Numbered from the stretch's first letter, positions 23,401-36,161 are shown. The stretch: 64,000 nt of DNA from Notolepis coatsorum (GCA_963971535.1 OZ020592.1:57231028-57295027); one strand, 5' to 3'. Numbers and translations: made by a program. Notes: generated by a model from the letters alone, not told the origin.

Positions 23401-24530
23401 ATTGTCAAGGTGAGTGGACCCTCAAGAAGGAGTCCTACTCTATTGTGTATGTATTCGATTCAATTCGATTATTGAGTGTGTATGGGTTCAGTGCCTCCTC
23501 CCCGGAGAGCCCTAAAACCAATTTTTTACATGGCTCAAGGTGCAATATATTCTTTTCAATCTGTACAGCTCGCGTGGGAAGTCTCTCTGGGGATTCCCGT
23601 CTCCTTCCTATGGGAGGGTGGTGGGATGTAAAAATGTGAACAATTTTTACCCCCGGCTGTGTAGACTGGGATACATACTGTTGGTGCTTCCTGCTTTTCT
23701 ATTAAAAAGAGTTGGAGTTAGGAAGTGTCACACCCCTCTTGTCATTCCCCTGGGCGCCTTGGGGATTCAATGACAGTGCTGAGTTACTGAGTTAGTGCTG
23801 TGTTCAGCTGTCCCCTCTGGCGCCTGTCTTGTCCGCAGTCTCCAGGCTAGGGTTAACAGCCTGTTGCCTGGTTTTTCCCCGGTGCGCTGCCTGCTTCCAT
23901 TGGTTAACCTTTTTTGTGTGCTTACGGCCATGCTGACTGCCTGTTCTGCAGGGTCAGTGTGCCAGGCGGTGTACTGTTGGGGGGACTGGGCCCGCTCGGC
24001 TGAGGGGCCTTTGTCCGAATACGCTGGCGATGTGGGGGGCGGGGTCACTAAGTGCCCACCTGGTGGGGTCTTGATGCTGGCATCATGGACTTCTCCGGGC
24101 CCCCGTTCCAGGGGGTCCAGTCCCTTTGGTGGGTCTGGGTCTTCCTTCGCGCTCCGCTGCTACGGCCTTGCCACGGGGTTGGGTTTGCCCTTGACCCCGT
24201 GATTCTGGGGGCAGTAACGAGGTTGTTTCCTCCGTTCGTTCCCGGGTGGCATGCGGGTTGTGCGTGTGTGTAGTCGTGGGGTCAAGCCACGGTCTGCTCA
24301 CCCTGTGCGTTGAGTTGCTTGAGTGCCTCTTCGCACGGTCGGGTCCGTCGCCCTCCCGTGAAGCCCCCAATAGGGGGGGTGCCCTCCATTAGGGTGGGTC
24401 GGGGGGGCTCGGCCCTCCCTGTTCTGATGGTTGTGGGGGGCTTTCAGCGGGGTGTATTTGTCGGCCGATGGCTCTCGCTCGGCCTCCCTTGTGCAGAGAG
24501 TGATGCCGAGCGAGAGTTATACGATACAGA
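20438..24530. mobile_element. unclassified 4.1-kb inverted-repeat element
   Basis: The left end (about 20442-20483) reads GTTCTGTATCGTATAGCTC then TCGCTCGGCGTCACTC. The right end (about 24489-24530) is its inverse with about 2-3 mismatches. Inside the right end there is a 12-bp perfect hairpin, CTCTCGCTCGGC with GCCGAGCGAGAG. Between the ends lie about 4 kb that are GC-rich in parts (21670-21860, 23100-24480), with a 126-bp tandem duplication and no recognisable transposase. Terminal inverted repeats suggest a DNA transposon or foldback element. A clean target duplication was not found because a related small element abuts the right end. Superfamily unknown. Confidence 0.55.
21428..21679. repeat. 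126-bp tandem duplication
   Basis: Two nearly identical copies contain GCTAGTGGTGGCCTACTGTT at 21445 and 21571, rich in GCTAGC/GTTAGC steps. It lies inside the 20438-24530 element. Confidence 0.9.
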
Positions 24531-24823
24531 ACGTTAGGTTATGACTATAACCAAGTTCTGTTAGTATAGCGACGCTCGGCGTCCGACGCCGCTGCAGCCC
24601 TTGATCTCGCCTTGTGGTGAAAGCTTGGGAAGGAGGCGAGTGGGTGGCCCCACCCCTGCTTATATGGGTAAGCTGATAGGGGTGTGGTCAGACAAATATT
24701 GGGATTAAAGGTACATTGTGGTCTTTATTCAGTGCGCGTGCACGTGTGCGAGGACAGTGCAGAGAGTGACGCCGAGCGTCGCTATACTAACAGAACTTGG
24801 TTATAGTCATAACCTAACGTTTT
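24528..24823. mobile_element. 296-bp MITE with 54-bp inverted termini
   Basis: The left arm, AACGTTAGGTTATGACTATA onward to GACGCTCGGCGTC (24528-24584), is the inverse of 24769-24823. The arms contain the near-palindrome GGTTATGACTATAACC. AACGTT stands at both outer edges, possibly a 6-bp target duplication, but it is itself palindromic. The core (24606-24782) is also the inverse of 20467-20630, so this small element and the left end of the 4-kb element are the same family. Confidence 0.7.
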
Positions 24824-25461
24824 CCCTTCCATCATGTCTATCCGTCTATGTCTGTTTTTAATAATCTTTCAACAAGGAGGATCCGTTGGTTGGACAGCAC
24901 TGACGATGTGTCTGTCTCTGCCAGATTTATGTCCGTTTTGACAAACTTTGACGAACTTCAACCGACGGGCACCTCACCATCCGTTAGCTGCTGTTTCTGC
25001 AAAACCCACAATTACATTACCCTTAAGTAATGTCTTCCATTTGTTTTTTTTACCTCTGTTTTGTGATGGATCAATGTAACCGGGCCTTAAGATACAAAAA
25101 TGCAGTCCATTGTTTAACACATTGTCTGCCACGCAGTATGCCCATCCTTATGCCCAGTCTGCCAGTGCTGTAACCCTATGGAGATGTTTACCTTCTTTGC
25201 AGGGCTATAACTTTTTAAATATTATAGCTATATCGACATTACTATGGCCCATTCAACATTGGGTATCTATCGTTCCGGATGTGGGAACGTTATATTTTTT
25301 CATTCATGCATTGTCGTGTTAGTACCGTCGAGAATGTTTTTAAGGTTTTCTGCAGTAATTCCTAAAACGCGAGTTATAGGCCCTGACGCATATGATAGAT
25401 TATCGATTGGCGTTTCTTTCCTATACACGCTATATTAAAAAATTCAAATGTATATGATCGG

Positions 25462-25921
25462 GGCGGCTGATTGGCGCAGTGGGAAAGGCACTCGCCTCTA
25501 ACGCAGGAGACGCTGGGTTCGAGCCCAGCTCTCGGCGTTGCTACCGGCTGGCCGGTCGTTCATACTAACACAATTGGCAAGTGTTAGAGGGTGGGAAAGC
25601 CGGTGGGTGGGGATTTGACATTGTGGACAGCGACTCCTACAGGTCGGTTTGGTGACACCGGTGCGACTGAAGCAGGAAGTGACGGGGGCAGCGTGAGCCT
25701 CCCACACGTTACTCCTCGCCACTGAGAGTTCGAGCTGCTGCGGTGAAAAGATGCGACAGGAGGGGACACGTGATGCAAGGCTTCTGTCCTCACTACAACC
25801 GACTAGTGGGGGGCATAGTCTAGCAACGTTCAAGACAGGGGAGGGAAGAATTGGATATACGAAATTGGGATGGGAGAAAAATAGAAAATGGGGAGAATTT
25901 GGAAGTGGATACAAAAAAAAT
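25462..25921 (+). mobile_element. long tRNA-derived SINE (family A), copy 1
   Basis: The A-box-like GATTGGCGCAGTGGG (about 25470) and B-box GGGTTCGAGCCC (about 25514) form a tRNA-like head, followed by a body of about 370 bp and an A-rich 3' end. Target duplications TATATGATCGG lie at 25451-25461 and 25922-25932. Three further copies are in this window. Confidence 0.85.
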
Positions 25922-26026
25922 TATATGATCGGTATACATTATGATTCATCATGCATGAAGGAAAGGGGGGGGTCGTTTATAATTCCTTGATCGTCAGTAG
26001 CCTCTTTTCTTACTATGGGTTGATAC

Positions 26027-26770
<744 letters not shown>

Positions 26771-27934
26771 GTTGATACGTTGATCAGATGGATTGCCGTG
26801 AAATGAATAAACAATCGGGCTGAAAATAACGTTATATTCCTCTTACCGTTCGCAGATGAGACTGGAGGAAAAATATTCCAATTATTTGACGTCGATCTGC
26901 TAGATACATTTCCCATTTGTATGACGCAATAAACGCCGAAATCATATTGATTATTGCGTTTCGAAAGTGATCCCAATGCACTCAAGTGTGTATCAAGATC
27001 CACGCTACAAGATATTACTGCCGGAGGAATTTCCTCAATGCACCGAGCGCCACTTCCGGTTTGGCTTGGAGTGTAACTCGCCCGACATCCACCAGGCAGC
27101 GGTATTGAGGCGTTGTAATATCAGACAGGGTCCAACTGCAGCAGCGGAGGGAGGCTGGATGAATTATGAATGCCATGGCGAAAAAATTAAATATTGATAC
27201 CAAAAACGAGTTAACTAGTTTCTGGCACACAACGCATGGCGGGCAATAACGAGTATACTCGTTTTTGGCGTCCAATGTGTTAACTGTACATGATCCTAAA
27301 TGTTATGACTCATCATGCACGGATGAACGGGGGGAGGGGGTCGTTTATAATTCCGTGATCGTCAGTAAATGCTTTATGTAGTATGGGTGATATATTGATC
27401 AGAGAGGTTTGCATTAATAATAATAAACAATCACGCTGAAAGTAACGTTACTGTCATCTTACCGTTCGCCGATGAGACTGGAGGAAAAAGATCCCACTTA
27501 TTTGACGTAGATCGACTAGATCCATTTCCGGTTTGTATGGCGAAATAAACGCCCAAATCATATTGATTATTGAGTTATGGCAGCGATCCATATACACGGA
27601 TGTGTGTCTAGAGTCCCGCAACAATATGTGACTGCCGGACGCATTTCCCAGATGCACGGAGATCACCAGAGATCCATTTCTGGTTGTAACTCACCCGATC
27701 ATCCACCAGGCGGCGGTATTGAAGCGTTGCACGGTTGTGCCGAGTCCCACTGTCTCAGCCGAGGCTGGGTGAGGAAATTAAATATGATCTCAATAACGTT
27801 GTACGCCGTGGAATGGCGGAATTCGCATGACCTTGAAACCCGTCGTAAGCCGTTTTTTGCGGTGGATGTGTTAAGGGCAAAGCAACAACAACTCTATTCA
27901 CAGATTAATCTGTTTTTCTGTAAAATTTTAACAG

Positions 27935-28048
27935 GTATTTGATCAAATTCCTCGCCAAGCTTGATGAGTACCAGGATGCGAACAAGATGACCCCGGGAAA
28001 CATCGCCATAGTCCTGGGCCCTAATCTCCTGTGGATGAATGACGAAGG
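27935..28048 (+). CDS. arhgap44: ARHGAP44 exon D: RhoGAP GPNLL motif
   Basis: The 114-bp internal exon has acceptor TTTTAACAG and donor GTAAGA. It completes the Lys codon from exon C, encodes YLIKFLAKLDEYQDANKMTP and then GNIAIVLGPNLLWMNDE, and ends with two bases of a Gly codon. NKMTPxNIAIVLGPNLLW is a hallmark of RhoGAP domains; the Asn of GPNLL helps position the GTPase. The Gly in MTPGN is Ser in the mammalian proteins as I recall them, a conservative surface change. It is 60 bases right of the end of the piggyBac-like duplication. Confidence 0.94.
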
Positions 28049-28083
28049 GTAAGACTCCTCCACTGTCGTCTTTCAAGTTCAAG

Positions 28084-28640
28084 TTTCAAGTTTGTTTATT
28101 AATTATCACAATAAAATACACATACTTTACGGTGAAATGCTTTGTTCTGTATGAGCCCCTGAGAGTGTGCTTCATACAGTAAAAGAAAAAAGTAAATAAA
28201 ATAAGTAAGTAAAGAGGAATATACAATATACATACAATATACAATATAAAGTACAACCTAGGTGCAATCTAAGTACAGTGAGTAAAAATGAGTAAACAGT
28301 GAGGTACAATGCAGAAAATGAGGTACAAAACGTTGAGGTAAGGTGCACATGCAAATGAGGTATGAATGTAGTGCAAATCTCTTTAATAATAGATAAATAT
28401 AATGTAGTGTTAAAGTGTCTAAAGTGAGTGTTAAGGTGAGTGTTTGTTTAAAAGTGAGTGTGTGCATGTGGATGTGTGTGCAATGAGTGTAGATGGATTG
28501 GTTGATGGTGTTACATAGAGTCATTGAGCATCCTGATGGCCTGGGGATAGAAGCTCCCTCTGAGTCTCTCTGTACTGGCCACAAGACTCCGGTAGCGCTT
28601 GCCTGACCGCAGCAGTTCAAAGAGGCAGTTGTTTGGGTGA
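28084..28640 (-). pseudogene. 3' end of a non-LTR retrotransposon
   Basis: On the minus strand a short coding remnant (about 28640-28511) encodes NCLFELLRSGKRYRSLVAS, then RLRGSFYPQAIRMLNDSM and a TAA stop at 28513-28511. The pattern LLxSGKRYRSL...SFxPQAI is a common C-terminus of fish LINE proteins. A 3' untranslated stretch of about 430 bp rich in TACAATATA and GTGAG repeats follows to 28084. It starts only 36 bases into the intron after exon D. Confidence 0.65.
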
Positions 28641-28672
28641 TTAGAGTCTTTCCTGCGCTCTCAATTCAACTG

Positions 28673-28757
28673 ACCTATCTCAAGCCTCACCCTCTTTTCT
28701 TGATCCTCCAATCACAACCAGACAAACTAAGAAAAGAGGGCCGGGCTTGAGATAGAT
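28673..28757. mobile_element. palindromic MITE, deletion derivative
   Basis: The left arm GACCTATCTCAAGCC plus CCCTCTTTTCTT pairs with the right arm AAGAAAAGAGGGCCGGGCTT and GAGATAGATC. The middle of the arms has been lost compared with 33005-33163. Confidence 0.7.
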
Positions 28758-29438
28758 CGACAGGATAAACTGAAGCTCAATGTGACGCTTTAGGACGTTC
28801 CACCCGGTAGGCACCCTTTAACCCTTTGGCGAGTGAGATCTTTTCAAACGTTGCCTCCGAATTCCATTTCCATTATGTAGCCTTTGTGATCTCGTCATCA
28901 TTAGAACGTTCAGTTCTCAAAAGTCCTAATCGCGACTGGTTTGATTGTGTACCTTGAAAGGGTTAAATTAGAATGAAGATATTCACCCACAGTTGGGGTG
29001 TTCAGACCATCCGTTTTCTATTTGAAACACGTGAGTTTGAATCATCTCTTTTATAGTTTTGTTTTCCAAGTGTGGCTGAAAGCTGGAGGGTCCGCTTGTC
29101 ACTGATCCCTCCCCCACACACACAAATTAACCAGAGACAGTTGCTATTAGACATGGATGATGATGACTAAGCAAACTAGGAAGGATGAAGGAGACGATCT
29201 TAATCTCATGTAAATCTTTAAAACTTTTTCTTTTAACGTTCCTTAACTTTTAATTAGTATTTTAATGGCCTGCTTTTCGTAAGAAGATAGTTTAAGTTTT
29301 CACATTTTAACGGTTCTTTAATGTTGTGAAAATGTATTAGCACCATCTCATTTTAATTCTCCAGCCAGCCAATTTTACTCTCACTGTCACATTGCAATGT
29401 CTCCCCCCTCATTCTCTCTCCGTTCATTCTCTATCTCC
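28758..29438. other. unannotated intron stretch
   Basis: AT-rich, apparently unique. No repeat ends or coding frames recognised. Confidence 0.4.
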
Positions 29439-29545
<107 letters not shown>

Positions 29546-29557
29546 CCCTCGCTGCAG

Positions 29558-29649
29558 AAACATTACGGAGATGATGACAACGGTCTCCCTGCAGATAGTA
29601 GGCATCATTGAACCCATCATCCAGCATGCCGACTGGTTCTTTCCTGGAG
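29558..29649 (+). CDS. arhgap44: ARHGAP44 exon E: end of the RhoGAP domain
   Basis: The 92-bp internal exon has acceptor CGCTGCAG and donor GTGAGA. It completes the Gly codon of exon D, encodes NITEMMTTVSLQIVGIIEPI and IQHADWFFPG, and leaves one base of the next codon. The IVxxIIEPIIQHADWFFP segment is the terminal helix of the RICH-family RhoGAP domain, and NITEMMTTVSLQ matches ARHGAP44 rather than ARHGAP17 as I recall. The upstream polypyrimidine tract is a CT microsatellite. Confidence 0.94.
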
Positions 29650-29742
29650 GTGAGAACAGGGGCGTAGTGTACATCCAGAGGGTGCCCCAACTGTGATATG
29701 GGTGCCCATGATGATAGGGGGCCCCCAAAAAAAGTCAATACT

Positions 29743-29886
29743 AGGGCTCTCCCCTCTTAGTGGATTAATTGGTCGGCTTGGTCTTAGTCAACCAAGTTAA
29801 TCGATTAGTTATGCTTATGAGTTATATCAATTAGTCGACAAAATCAAATGACTCTTGATACTCTTGTTCAATTACTCTGACATGTA
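29743..29886. mobile_element. left-half remnant of a hAT element (TCGACTAAT family)
   Basis: TAGGGCTCTCCCC, TTAATCGATTAG and TAGTCGACAAAAT blocks resemble the termini of the intact element at 57722-58231. The right end is not found; a SINE follows at once. Confidence 0.45.
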
Positions 29887-29887
29887 G

Positions 29888-30350
29888 TCGGCTGAGTGGT
29901 GCAGTGGGCAAGGCGCTCGCCACTAACGCAGGAGATGCTGGTATCAAGCCCAGCTCTCTGCGTTGCTACCGGCTTGACCAGTCGTCATACTAACACAATT
30001 GGCAGTGTTAGAGGGTGGGAAAGCCGGTGGGTGGGGATTGGACGTTGTGGACAGCGACTCCTACAGGTCGGTTTGTGCGCCTGTACAGCAGAATCAGGAA
30101 GTATCGGGGGCAGCGTGAGCCTCCCACGCGTTACTCCTCGCCACTGAGAGATTGCGCTGTTCAGGTGAAAAGATGCGACAGCTGCCTCCTCGTGTACCGG
30201 AGGGGACACGTGATGCAAGGCTTGGTCCTCACTGCAGCCGACCTGTGGGAGGCATAGTCTAGCAACGTTCAAGACAGGGGACGGGAGAATTGGCGAGGCG
30301 AAATTGGGATGGTAGAAAAAATAGAAAAATAAGGAGAAAAAAAGTGGATC
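29888..30350 (+). mobile_element. SINE family A, copy 2
   Basis: Near full length and collinear with 25462-25921, including the A-box-like GTGGTGCAGTGGGC and the body segment GTTAGAGGGTGGGAAAGCCG. The B box is degraded (GGTATCAAGCC). The ends are approximate; no clear target duplication was found. Confidence 0.8.
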
Positions 30351-30451
30351 ACTTAAAAAGATTTATTGACAGGAAAATATTATAACGTCAAATTGATACA
30401 TTTTACGTTTTGGTTGGTTAGCTAGCATGCTAACATTGCTAATGCTAACTG

Positions 30452-30700
30452 ATAAGATAAGATAAGATAAGTTAAGATATTGCTTTATTGATACCCTTCA
30501 GGTGTCATAGCAGCACAGGGGAGGGGAGGAGTACAGGTATGAGCAGGGTAATGGAAAGGCAGTATTATAGGTAATACAAAAATGTTATATGAATATATAT
30601 AATATATATGAATAGCAATAAACAGAAAGGTGCAGATGAGGGTCTGTATACCCTATCAGTCATAGTACACACTGTGCTAGAGTCTGACAAGGGTCAGACA
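30452..30700 (-). mobile_element. 3' tail of a non-LTR retrotransposon with TAAGA repeats
   Basis: A GATAAGATAAGATAAG tail is followed by TTGCTTTATTGATACCCTTC and ATAAACAGAAAGGTGCA, a pattern common to 3' untranslated ends of fish LINEs. There is no coding part. Confidence 0.45.
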
Positions 30701-30790
30701 TGTCTAACTGTTCTCAAGTTCTGCTACCGTTAGTTCTGCAGCTGCTGGCAGCAGTCCATGCGCCTGGAAGGGCAAATGTGACAAATTGTG

Positions 30791-30925
30791 AAGAACAGTA
30801 ACCCAACTAAAACTAGTGAAGACCAGTAACCCAACTAAAACTAGTGAAGAACAGTAACCCAACTAAAACTAGTGAAGAACAGTAACCCAACTAAAACTAG
30901 TGAAGAACAGTAACCCAACTAAAAC
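30791..30925. repeat. 28-bp tandem repeat, about 5 copies
   Basis: Units AAGAACAGTAACCCAACTAA plus AACTAGTG start at 30791, 30819, 30847, 30875 and 30903. Nearly identical. Confidence 0.95.
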
Positions 30926-31109
30926 TCTAAAGTATCCCTTCAAGGCTCTTTCTATTCTCAAGTGTCCTCACATCACCCCCACTTCACTCAGCAAGGGAGT
31001 GTGAATGAAAATGCTGAGCCACTCTTTGCCAATAATAAAAAGGACATACTTTGAAGCCATCATGTTTCAAGTGTGGAAAAAGAAAGTACTTGAAAACAAA
31101 CTGTCTAAT

Positions 31110-31922
31110 TAGGGGGGTTTTCGATACCAGTGCCAATACCGATACCTGGGATTAGATACCGATACCAAAACCATGCTTTTTTCAATACCTTACTTTGGTG
31201 TGCTATGCTGTGCCTGAGCCAACCGGAGGCTTTATCACATATTTTTTATTTTTTATCCACTTTTTCTCCCATTTTCAATTTTTCTCCCATCCCCAATTTC
31301 GTATCGTCCAATTCAACCCTCCCCTGTCTCGAACGCTGTTTCTTGCCTCCCACAAGCCGGCTGCAATGTGGACGAAGCCATACATAGCACGAGTCCCGTC
31401 CGATACTCGAGGTAGCAGCCGTCGCATCTTTTCACCTGCGCGCCATGATCTTTCAGCGTCAGGGGTCTGCGCTTTGGAGGGGCGCCGCCCCCATCGCTTC
31501 TTGATTCTACTGCGCAGGCGCACCAACCGACCTGTAGGAGTCGCTGTCCACAACGTCCGATCCCTACCCCTCAGTTTTCCCTCCCCCTAATACTGCCAAT
31601 TGTATTAGTACGGACGACCAGCCAAACTGAAAATAATGTGGAGAGCTGGGCTCGAACCCAGCGTCTCCAGCATTGGTGGTGAGTGCCTTGCCCACTGCAC
31701 CACCTAGCCGCCCTACTTTATCACATTTTTTATGATTTTGGATTGTGGTTGAAAGGAAGAAATGTTATATCTTTGAACAAACATGGCTATTGGCTCACTG
31801 ACACTGATTAACTACTCGGGTATTGAATTTAGAATTTTTTACACAGAATATTTCGATACTCAATAGTATTGATGTGATTCGATCGATACCATGAAAGTAT
31901 GAAATGTCGATACCCAGCCCTA
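31110..31922. mobile_element. hAT MITE split by a SINE
   Basis: Ends are TAGGGGGGTTTTCGATACC and GTCGATACCCAGCCCTA. The 8-bp direct repeats TGTCTAAT at 31102-31109 and 31923-31930 are perfect. A family A SINE (31241-31715) lies inside; without it the MITE is about 330 bp. Confidence 0.85.
31241..31715 (-). mobile_element. SINE family A, copy 3, inside a hAT MITE
   Basis: Minus-strand copy. The tRNA-like head with GGGTTCGAGCCC lies near 31650, and the 3' A-rich end lies at 31241. Target duplications CTTTATCACAT occur at 31230-31240 and 31716-31726. The insertion is younger than the hAT MITE that hosts it. Confidence 0.85.
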
Positions 31923-32475
31923 TGTCTAATTGTGGTGGAAAACTTTCATGAGAAAGTGTTACTGACAAAAAGCATATGAAGTTTCTGCTGACTTTTTATG
32001 AGGGAAAGTCGGAGCCTAGACACAGAGACAGTGACTGGTGGTCCCCCGAAGCCATGCATAGAAAACATTCTATGTTTTATATCGATGCCTGAAGCAATCT
32101 GAATACAGTCATTCACAAATGAGATGTACTAAACCTGTGAAGTGCAACGAGATTAAAGCCTTTTTCACAAGGCATAATTCCACCGTCTTATAGAAGTTAA
32201 TCAGTGTCCCCTGTGTGCAATGGTGGAAAGTAACTTTATTTTGGTACTGTTTACTGTACTTAAGTAACATTTTGAGGTACTTGTACTTTGTGTTTTAATT
32301 TTAGGGAACTTTGTACTTTACTCCAAAGCCATCAGTTACTAGTGACCATGCTGGCCACCTTCATTTCACTATATGTCTTGTGTATGTATGTGACGATTAA
32401 ACCTCTTGAATCTTGTATCTACTTTGAAGAAAAAGATTTTGCATAGAAAACATGGCAAAGATGTATAAAGATAAT
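31923..32475. other. unannotated intron stretch
   Basis: Unique AT-rich sequence; nothing recognised. Confidence 0.4.
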
Positions 32476-32632
32476 GGGCCGCATTCACCAATACTTTCTT
32501 AACTCTCTCTTACATTTTTTCTTAACTGTCTGTTAAGAGAAAAATAAGAAAAGCCACCGCCGCATTCATCAACCCGTTCTTAACGTCCAAATCTTACCCA
32601 GGTGTGTTGAATGATGAATCCCACTCATTCTT

Positions 32633-33279
32633 TTTTTTTGTTTATTTTTTTCCACTTTCTTCTCCCCATTTTCTATTTTTCTCCCATCCCAATTTCGTAT
32701 ATCCAATTCTTCCCTCCCCTGTCTTGATCGTTGCTAGACTATGCCTCCCACAGGTCGGTTGTAGTGAGGACAGAAGCCTTGCATCACGTGTCCCCTCCGG
32801 TACACGAGGAGGCAGCCTGTCGCATGTTTTCGCCGCAGCAGCTAGAACTCTCAGTGGCGAGGAGTAACGCGTGGGAGGCTCACGCTGCCCCCGTCACTTC
32901 CTGCTTCCGTCGCACCGGCGTCACCAAACCGACCTGTAGGAGTCGCTGTCCACAATGTCAAATCCCCACCCACCGGCTTTCCCACCCTCTAACACTTGCC
33001 AATAGACCTATCTCAAACCCTGCCCCTTTTCTTGATCCTCCAATCACAGCTGTCGCTTACCTCGGACTTCCTCGTACAAACTTTGTTTGTACGAGGAAGT
33101 CAGAGGTAAGCGACAGCTGTGATTGGAGGATCAAGAAAAGAGGGCAGGGTTTTGAGACAGGTCCATTGTGTTAGTACGACCGGCCAGCCGGTAGCAACGC
33201 CGAGAGCTGGGCTCGAACCCAGAGTCTCCTGCGTTAGAGGCGAGCGCCTTGCCCACTGCGCCGCCCAATCAGCCGCCCA
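32633..33279 (-). mobile_element. SINE family A, copy 4, interrupted by a palindromic MITE
   Basis: Minus-strand copy with head GGGTTCGAGCCC near 33215 and target duplications ATCCCACTCATTCTT at 32618-32632 and 33280-33294. The hairpin element at 33005-33163 splits the body. Confidence 0.88.
33005..33163. mobile_element. long near-perfect palindromic MITE
   Basis: Two arms of about 75 bp, from GACCTATCTCAAACCCTGCC to CCTCGTACAAA, are inverted around a central CTTTG with only a few differences. The element lies inside the SINE, at a point where other SINE copies read CCAATTGTG. The transcript would fold into a single long hairpin. Confidence 0.85.
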
Positions 33280-33624
33280 ATCCCACTCATTCTTAAACTG
33301 AAATGCACATTCTCATTCAATACATTTGCATACAGACACACCCGCCAGCTCTTTATAAGGCGAATGAGGCGTGTGCAAAATGGCGAGGGCAGTGTACAAA
33401 ACAGCAGAGGTTTGGCATTGCATCTGCACCATGCTGATCCATTCAACAGGAAACAATTTACGACTGATCTCAAAATGAGATTAGATTCAAATGTATTGTT
33501 ATTATACAGCACAAGTACAATACACCATCCAACCAGAGTGGATAAATACATGCTCCATAAATAAATAAAAAATATTAATTAATTAAAAAACGGCTTAGTG
33601 AGGCAGCCTCAGTGCACGACCACG

Positions 33625-33767
<143 letters not shown>

Positions 33768-34683
33768 ACTGTATACGTGCAAAATTTATCGTTCCAGCAA
33801 AGTAGGCTTTGTCAATACTGAACGACTGCACGCTTGTCAAGAGCCAATCGCGCAGTAGGTGTTGGGAAATACCTGACCTGTCACCTATCTCTCTCTGAAA
33901 GGTCCCTGTGGCTAAAACCCTGAGGTCTCTAAATAATGCGTTCTATGTGTACGGCCTGGGCGGCCAGAGCATCTAACTGTTCTAACAGCAATATATAATC
34001 AATTTCAGAAGCAGAACGCACGCAATAAGTTCTGGGTTTTTAGAGTCCTATTTGGGGGCAATTGACCAATGGTAGGCTTTTTTTTCTTTTTCTCATCTGG
34101 GTAAGAGTTGCTTATCTGGGTAAGAGTGCTCTCGACCACTCTTAAAATTTGGTCTTGCCTAAGAGAAAAGCTAAAATAAGAAAACATTGCTGAATCCCAG
34201 GTAAGAACAAAATAAGAAAAAATGCTAGTTAAGAACAAAATAAGAGGAAATTTGTTCTTATATCGCTTTGTGAATGAGGCCCAATGTTTTTTCCAAATCT
34301 GAAGCCTGCCAACTTCAAGAGGATGTAATCAGAGCAGCATAACTGGACCACACACCACTTTAACATAACCTTTAGAGGTTAATGGTTTGAATTCTCCCAA
34401 GCACTGGAATACACAAACATCACATAGAATGCATACTTTTAATTTAGAATAGATAAAAGTTTTACTTTTTACCATAGATAGTACTATTTTATCTGGGTAT
34501 TTATTTTTAATTTTCTTTTACAACACTTAGACAATACTTACAATTATCTGGGTATTTCTAATAAAGTAAAGGAGCTGTGTACTTCTCCCACCACCGCCTG
34601 TGTGTACCACATCACTATAGTCTTTGTGCAGTAAGGATCGGGCGACTAAACCTCCTGGTGTCTCTCCGTTTCACCTCGGTCAG

Positions 34684-34864
34684 ATATGGAGTTCAATGTC
34701 ACAGGGAACTACGGCAGTCCGGTGCACACCAACCACAACGCCAACTACAGCTCCATGCCGTCGCCGGACATGGAGCAGATGGAGCGCAAGCAGAGCGACC
34801 AGAGCCGCCGGCCGCTGAGCGTCGCCACCGACAACATGATGCTGGAGTTCTACAAGAAGGATGG
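34684..34864 (+). CDS. arhgap44: ARHGAP44 exon F: linker after the RhoGAP domain
   Basis: The 181-bp internal exon has acceptor CCTCGGTCAG and donor GTAAGA. It completes an Asp codon, then encodes MEFNVTGNYGSPVHTNHNAN, YSSMPSPDME, and later RRPLSVATDNMMLEFYKKD, ending with two bases of a Gly codon. This Ser/Asn-rich linker with PLSVATDNMMLEFYKKDG is diagnostic of ARHGAP44 as I recall the human protein, and distinguishes it from ARHGAP17. Codon use is GC-rich at third positions, unlike the AT-rich introns. The following exon (expected to begin LRKIQSMGVRV) was not found in the window. Confidence 0.94.
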
Positions 34865-35652
34865 GTAAGACCTCTCAACAGCCCCGCTCGGGGTGGACGC
34901 GCGCCACAAGGTTTTCCGCCACATTCGCCAACCGGTTTGCCGCCGCAGAGAGCGGGAGGATGAAGTTGAATGATGTGATGGTGGATTGTCACTTGAGAGG
35001 AAGCACTGTAACATTCTCTCTCCAGGCACTTGGTATTTAATGGTTTCAAGACATCTTCTGGTGTTTGTCCACATTGTCCCTTTTCATTTAAACCCCTCTC
35101 ATTGACTCACACTCATGTCACGTCAACCTGTCTCTGAAATCAACAATAATGTCTGCTTGTTGACACCCCCCCCTGTCTCCATAGTGTACTTATTAACCCC
35201 CTCAGCATGAATCCTAACAAGACTGAAGACTGCTTAATAAAAGTGTATACGGACAGTTTTAGCTTGTATAAGCACAGGCTTGTGCCTGACAAGGATGACA
35301 GAAAAGAGACACAACACGTAGCTGACCACTTTTGACAGGGTCATGTCTGTGATGCGTGTGTGTGTGTGTGTGGGGGGGGGGTCATGACAGTCTCATGTGA
35401 AGTGAAGTCAAAGAGCAGTTCAGAGTAACAGATGGACCTGGAGGATTATATCACATCCCTCGTTATTTACCTGCCTCTAAGCTTTATGGGTAGGAAGTGA
35501 GTGGGATGAAAGAGAGAGTTAGAGAGACAGACAGTATGACAGAGATAGAGAAAGGAACAGAGAGGTGGAGTTTAGTGTCTGGAACTAGCAATACTGTGGC
35601 TGTGGAGGATTAGTTTCAAGTCAATCAAACCTCTCTCTCTCACACACACACA

Positions 35653-35731
<79 letters not shown>

Positions 35732-36070
35732 TCTCACACTATCCCTCTCTCCCCCCCTCTCTTTCTCTCTCTCTATCTCTCTCTCCCTCTCTCTCCTTCT
35801 CTTTAATACAGCCATGGTCTTATCGGGGCGCTGCTCAGCAGAGCAGGCAGGCTGAGCCCCTTTAGCCCAGGGACCACATAAGCCCAGCTAATTAAACCTG
35901 GCTGAGGCTGTGTAAGGACCGATCAATAGAGCACCGGCTTTCATTAGAAACACACACCACTCCAGAACCAGCAGACAGATCAGAGAGACTGAGATACTGA
36001 GACGGAGAGAGGAGCTACATGCCTTTTCTCACTGGATTTTATACTGTATAATTAGATATACACCTAATTC

Positions 36071-36161
<91 letters not shown>

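Noticed and set aside
23136-24370. Open frames of 90-167 residues on both strands inside the unclassified element
   Set aside because: GC-rich composition, no recognisable domain, no start or splice evidence; not enough to call a transposase.
25462-25540. tRNA gene at SINE heads
   Set aside because: A and B boxes are present, but there is no cloverleaf with a matching acceptor stem, and the sequence continues into a SINE body with target duplications.
30791-30925. Relation between the 28-bp repeat here and the 28-bp unit of the giant array
   Set aside because: Only the length and a GAACAG hexamer agree; the sequences are otherwise different, so common origin is not supported.
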